From the NCBI GenBank assembly GCA_025175895.1, contig JAKLTH010000216.1:1670001-1734000 (forward strand): a DNA stretch of 64,000 bases, written 5' to 3'. Shown here piece after piece: positions 58,901-64,000 of the stretch; the first letter of the stretch is position 1, and the number at the start of each line of letters is the position of its first letter. Made by a program: the position numbers and the translations under genes. The stretch is from Wurfbainia villosa. Taxonomy: Eukaryota; Streptophyta; Magnoliopsida; Zingiberales; Zingiberaceae. A model generated the notes under the pieces. It did not search any database and was not told the DNA's origin. It saw only the letters and a program-made list of their open reading frames with translations.

Positions 58901-61900
58901 AGAGCTCATTGGAGATAGAAGGTTCATGTAGATCACCCAAATAGTTGGAACCAACACGGCAGAGGTTGATATGCATGAGTAAAATAAATAGATTAAAAAA
59001 ACATTGAATTGACAATTTATTGGTCCTACCTACTATAAGGCATAACAATCACACGATAGAACAAATGATATCGAAATGCCTAAATCATGTGAGAATAATC
59101 ACAGCCAGCATGACCAGGCAGTGCATCCAAGCAATAAAAACAAAATGGGACTTGGGATAGAATATTTGACATCTTCAATTTTTAAAACATGATGATCACT
59201 GATTTTCCTGATCACTGTCTTTTTTAAAAAAAAAATTTTGGAAGATCTAGAAGCAAGAAGACATGGTTAAAATGTATAGCGATGATACTTTAGCAATTAT
59301 CATAATTATAATTATTTATATGAATTTTTGGGTCTAAAATCATGATTATCCTATGGATAAAAATAAACAAGATCTGAAAACTAACCAAAAGGTTGTGGAA
59401 GTGATCCCATCATGCCCATCTTTTCAATCAGAAATTGGACAAGAAACCCACCATAATAAACCGAGTATAAAAGACAAGGAATCATGGGAATCAAATAACC
59501 TGCTAATGACCTGTAAATTTGTTACACGATCATATAAGAGCATGATACCCCAACCTACGGAATTGTCTTTGTTCCATGCACAAAATAAAAAATTATATAC
59601 TTCAATATAAACCAAAGAATATCTTAAATGAAATAATAAGCAACACTGAGAAATTGCAGGATATAAGTTACTTTGGATACCATGCAATGGTAAACTCAAG
59701 TACAGTAGGAGGATATCCAGCTGGTTGAACTCTTGAATGCCTTGTCATATGAAATTGAGTTCCCTATTAAGTACATGGATGGTAAGCTATTTTAATATGT
59801 AGGAAATCTTAACTTCTCATCCTTTAGTTTCCAACGGGATGTTCATCATAAAACATTGGTCTTTCAGGTTTCACTGAGTAACTAGTAATGATTTGATATC
59901 AGTTGTAGATTATTTCAGATATCATCTTTCAGGCTCGTGCTTTGGATCAAAGCAAAGCTATATCAGTAAATAATGGCAGAAATTCGATCGTTGATTTGTG
60001 AACTTAAGCCAGATGACAGTTGGGGACTCATATAGTCATAGAATGCCAATTGTCAGTTGTGAAAACTCATATAGTCATAGAATGCCAGTTGTCAGTCGTG
60101 AACACTCATATAGTCATAGAATGCCAGTTGCCAGTTGTGAACACACATTTTGAGCAGCAGGCTCAATTACTTCAAGTCTTTGGATTTATTCTATTGCATA
60201 AATATGTTGTTAAACAGAGCAAGAACATACAGAATGACCCCAAAGCATTCCACCTCTTGTAGTAGAAATGAGTATGTGTCACATCAACTTCCTATAATGA
60301 TATGTTTTCCTGATATAGCATTAGTATGTATTTGATGCAGCACGACTAAATTGATCTCCAATTCTTGGACTGTGCCAGTATCACAATGACTGATTTTAAG
60401 CAGGTTGATAGCTCATGCTTAACACAATATCATAGTTCATAAAAGACTCAAAGTAACATACTGTTTGTTTATCTAAAAGTTATCTTATCCGGCAGGCTTG
60501 AGAAGTGGGAAAATATGATATTATGATCTATCATAAATTGTTAGAGAAAAAATCTAGAAGTTAATAGATGAACTTCATATTGACGCAGCTAAATCCCTGG
60601 GTTTCCACGTTTGAAAAAGAGAGTGAATTTGTAGTAGCAACATCCCTTGTACCCTTTGGTCTACCTCTTCGTTCTTCAAAATCCTCTGGAACCTAATATG
60701 GATTACAGATTTTCTTTTGCTAGCTTCCAGGGCCCACACTGACACTTCCTTCTTTACGACAGTCATCTTTAACTACAGCTGGGCAGCCCACGTGACCAAA
60801 CAGTCCAGTTTCCAAGCTGTCCTGCATATATAGAATCTCCACACACTAGCAGCTGACAACCCCAGTTAGTTCCTAATCTCCACACGGTATAAAAATTTTC
60901 CACCCACAATGTACAAGCAATCATCTAGAAAAAGCACATAATCAGCCACCTCTGGAACTCAGTCCATCATCCATTTCCAAACATATCAACACCAACCTCC
61001 TCTTAAGAGGCATCTCCTCCCCACTGCTCTAATTACATTGGCTAATTCCTCCAGGATCTTAGCAACAACAGAAGGACTGCCCCTTCGCTGGATCCCATGC
61101 ATTATCATATATATGCATTAGCAACCACAAGGGATCCCCTGTATGACCTCAAATATGCCCATGTCATTCTCACTCCCCAGGGTAGCCCTCCACTCTTAGA
61201 AGATCTATGAACAACCACTCATGTCTAGCAGCCCTCAACTCAGCCCATGCTAATCGCAGTGCCACCTCATTATATCATTGTGAGTCTTGACTTTCATCTA
61301 CAGTGCATCATCCATGTACCTTTGTCCTTCCCCTATCAATGAAGATCTGTGCTACCAAAATTTCCAAAAAGAAGCAACCAAGCTCAACATGCCACCAAAC
61401 TTTAATAGCAACTGCTGAACTACGAACACCAACTGCAACAACATCCCGCCCAGGTACAATTCCAGCAGATCAAGCCCAAGACCAGGTGAACAACAGGCCT
61501 AAGCAGAACCCAATAGTTACTGGTTTTCTAATAACCAAGTGGCAGGGGAAAACAAAAAGAATATTTCATGAAGAAAGGAAGCAGTTCAAAGAAAAAGAAA
61601 GGTACAGCTTAAAATTATTGATTTTGGTCACAATTTCATTATCAGCTTGGACTGGAATTGCAAGTCGTGTCAACATTCAGCATGGATAGAGTGAGTTAAA
61701 TTTAGACCTAATTAGCTTCAATTAATATTTCCTTAATAGGTGGATCTGGCACTGTGTGGTGCATAAAATCAAATAGAGGTTCAATTGGGTCTATCAAGAT
61801 CCAAAACCAAGCTGAACCAGGTTATTAAATATATAATAATACATGTTAACCAATACTGGTTTAATTAGAATCCTTGAACTCCTCATGCTTGCTCTCTTTT

Positions 61901-62623
61901 GTGTTCTCATAATTCGCTGACCTTTGTCATTAACTGATACTGCCTGTTCGCTAAATTGAAGACAGATAACCCCATCACGAGTTGAAAATCCCATGTGGAT
62001 CATTCAAGTGTATTCCGCCCTACTCCATTGTCTCAAACCCTAATCTCTTTCTTTCCTCCCATCTTTATCTATTCCCTGGCTGCCTTTCTTGCCTATTGTA
62101 GGTCTAACCCAATAAAAGCTTATGTGAGGGCGTGTATTGTCTAATATTGTCAATGCGTGGTTGGTATTTGGTCAACACAATTGAAGACTTTCCCCCCTAT
62201 TACATGATATTCAGCCAAATTACCATTGAAGAATAGCGAGTAATAACCTGATGACTTGAACTTCAAATGAAGAAAATGCTTCAGATAGCTGTCTAAGATC
62301 AATTAGTTCTGCTTTCCATCCACTAACCTATTTTTTAAAATGTAATCAACTACTTCCAGTAGGACAGTACCATACTAAAGATTTAACTTGCAATTAGTAG
62401 TTAGTTGTTCCAAGGAGTATCTAGGAAAAAAATTCTCTCACGAGAAATAATTACTTGCTTCAACAAGAATAATGTTTAATTGAAATTGTGGGAAGTGGAA
62501 TTACTTGACTGATTGACGGCCACAATGCTTGCTTGCTATTCGATAGGAGAACCAAGAAATAAGCATAGATAACGATATCACATATGTTAAGAAACCGCCA
62601 CCGAGCTGAGCCAGAAGATAAGC
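55934..62623 (-). CDS. ERMP1-like endoplasmic reticulum metallopeptidase, C-terminal part
   Basis: Eight exons in view (minus strand): 62623-62505, 59510-59386, 58610-58386, 57401-57244, 56760-56597, 56477-56395, 56311-56226, 56077-55934 (stop TAA at 55936-55934); 367 residues, phases closing throughout. The 5' part, including the M28-type zinc peptidase domain, lies beyond the right edge. Seen here are membrane segments (AQLGGGFLTYVISLSMLIS; YLIPMIPCLLYSVYYGGFL; AVVAAVIGLVTGWCVGPLL) and the conserved phrase SSQFFPYSVDAPKRVVLQHT. A lumenal C-terminal domain follows and ends FFSSYYL. Human ERMP1 and plant relatives share this layout. The substrate is unknown. The intron at 59511-62504 is 3 kb and holds a short tandem repeat. 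Confidence 0.85.
60026..60142 (+). repeat. 39-bp tandem repeat, three copies
   Basis: ACTCATATAGTCATAGAATG starts at 60026, 60065 and 60104, exactly 39 bases apart, with few differences. It lies in the long intron of the ERMP1-like gene. The unit is a multiple of three, so it stays open in one frame, but nothing suggests coding. Confidence 0.9.
60560..61700. other. Intronic stretch richer in GC than its surroundings
   Basis: Part of the long ERMP1-like intron. Composition and the open frame 61303-61689 differ from the flanks, which suggests an old insertion. I recognise no protein motif and no terminal repeats. Confidence 0.35.
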
Positions 62624-63500
62624 CTGTTCAAAATAAATGTGTATTCTGAATAATTTGCAAGTTTTATTGAATCAAGTGAGCATAAAAGTTTGGCAATGAT
62701 TCATAATGAGAATCTTATTTAGAAATTGGCAGTCATATTTAGTTAGAGGATGTCCAACTTCAATAGAGCATACGGAAACTGTTAAAAGATGGCCAAAAAA
62801 ATCAAGCTAGTCCAAGGCTTAAAGGAAGCAATTAAATGTGAAAGGAGGCCGATGCAATGGAAAGCGTAACAATGAATAAAGAAACCAAAAATAACTTCTT
62901 AAATTAGCTTTCAGAATGGCAACAAATGCTTAACAACTCAGATAAAACAGTGGGAAACCATCTGTGCATCTTTAAAAATACAGGAAAGGTTAAGCAGGGA
63001 ATATGAGAGAGAATTTATACTTAGCTAACCAGTGCTAAGCATTCTCCAAGAGCATCCCAGGGCATGGTTTGGTAAATTCAATTTTATATCATCAGACATT
63101 CAGAAGTATTCATATTACATTAACATTTAGCATGTCAAGTCACCTCTCAATCTAGGAAGAAAATTCTCTTGGGTGCTGATATTGTAGAAACCAAGAGGTT
63201 GAAACCTTAGCTCTGTCAACAACCAACACATATAAACCAAGTATTTTGGACACGAGGTATTTCTAGGCATTAAGAATACTCTAAGGGGGAGACATTTATA
63301 TATCTAATAGAAAAGTGAGTACCACAAAAGACCAGTATATCTAGACACTTCTATAGATTAGAATGTTACTAATACTACTGCAGAAGAAATCATTTTCCCA
63401 GCTAGAAAAATACATACAACAAAATAGTTAGCAAAGAAAACAATCTTACAGCTACTAGACCAGACACCTTCCTTATTGTTTTTTTTTTGATAATTTAAAT
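62624..63500. other. Probable intron of the ERMP1-like gene
   Basis: No exon of the ERMP1-like protein was recognised between 62624 and the right edge, so the next exon upstream lies outside. AT-rich, with no other feature seen. Confidence 0.5.
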
Positions 63501-63916
63501 CAAGGTTTTAAATGCCGAGTTTAGGTTTCTGGCCAAGGACGAACGATATTATCGTATCGTCGGCGTCCGATCTCGTTTCGATAATATAAATTAATTAATA
63601 ATTTATTTAATTAAATTTATGGTTTAATTAATTTATATTATATATAAAATTTTAATTAATAATATTATAATATAGAAATTATAATTTAGTTAATTATATA
63701 AATTAAATTTTTAATTAAATTGGGATAGTAGCGCGATCGCGCGGGGAACGCGATCGCGATCCCGCGATCGCACGGGGAACGCGGTCGCGATCCCGCGATC
63801 GAGCGCCAATCGCCGCCGTTGCTCGCGAAATTTCGCCCGGTGTTTTGTTTCGATCGCGCGTCGGAACGAAATATTTTGTCCATTTCGAGCGAAACAAAAC
63901 GAAATTTTAAACCTTG
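63501..63916 (+). mobile_element. hAT-like MITE with a GCGATCGCG-rich core
   Basis: 416 bp with ends CAAGGTTTTAAAT and, reversed, CAAGGTTTAAAATTTC. It is flanked on both sides by ATTTAAAT (63493-63500 and 63917-63924), an 8-bp duplication that is itself palindromic. An AT-rich left half (about 63585-63715) is followed by a GC-rich core with repeated GCGATCGCG and GGGGAACGCG words. Frames on the minus strand are chance products of the repeat. Confidence 0.75.
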
Positions 63917-64000
63917 ATTTAAATATTCAGGTCTTACGATCCAACTAATCCTGAAGGCGGTCGATCTGGCCCCACGAAAATTTTTCATCGGCCACCAAAA

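Noticed and set aside
59424..59699. 91-codon minus-strand frame as an ERMP1-like exon
   Set aside because: The real exon (59386-59510) uses a different frame, which keeps the conserved FLIEKMGMMGSLP phrase and closes phase with both neighbours.
63686..63988. 100-codon minus-strand frame at the right edge
   Set aside because: It spans the GC-rich MITE core and its flank, with no domain.

Overview
This is nuclear DNA from a flowering plant. The evidence is interrupted genes with GT-AG introns, AT-rich introns and intergenic DNA, and many plant transposon families (long-LTR element, Ty1/copia, RTE LINEs, tRNA-derived SINEs, hAT and Tourist MITEs). A plastid-targeted acyl-ACP desaturase is also present. 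A monocot is my guess, but nothing here fixes the species.

Layout. Bases 1-18100 are an accessory block of nested transposons. First comes a long-LTR retroelement with a non-coding interior (1-7236; its 5' LTR is cut by the window edge). Next is a GC-rich block (7237-7620), then a broken Ty1/copia element (about 8230-15520) whose integrase region carries a 730-bp hAT-type insertion with an exact 8-bp target duplication. A minus-strand RTE LINE fragment (15525-16140) and two copies of a second hAT-like MITE family follow.

From 18.1 kb on there are six host genes. (1) RING E3 ligase resembling the RNF4/SLX8 class, plus strand, 19024-22362, 4 coding exons. (2) DUF707 membrane-anchored protein, plus strand, 24218-27679, 13 exons. 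(3) Stearoyl-ACP desaturase, minus strand, 28822-31465, 3 exons, with a 232-bp x 5 tandem repeat in intron 2. (4) Dynamin-related GTPase of the DRP3 type, minus strand, 35051-45126, 20 exons. (5) STEEP1-like/DUF167 protein, plus strand, 46377-54673, 7 exons. (6) The 3' part of an ERMP1-like ER metallopeptidase, minus strand, 55934-62623, 8 exons seen, running off the right edge. I rebuilt each model by hand from splice sites; the reading phase closes across every intron.

The genes are unrelated housekeeping functions: protein turnover, plastid lipid desaturation, organelle division and an ER protease. They are not an operon or cluster. Genes 2 and 3 are tail to tail. Genes 4 and 5 are head to head across 1.25 kb.

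I found no undescribed defence or enzymatic system. The most unusual structures are: the long-LTR element with nearly identical LTR ends but a non-coding interior; GC-rich repeat cores inside otherwise AT-rich MITEs; the intronic 232-bp array in the desaturase gene; and an apparent GC-AG intron in the DUF707 gene.
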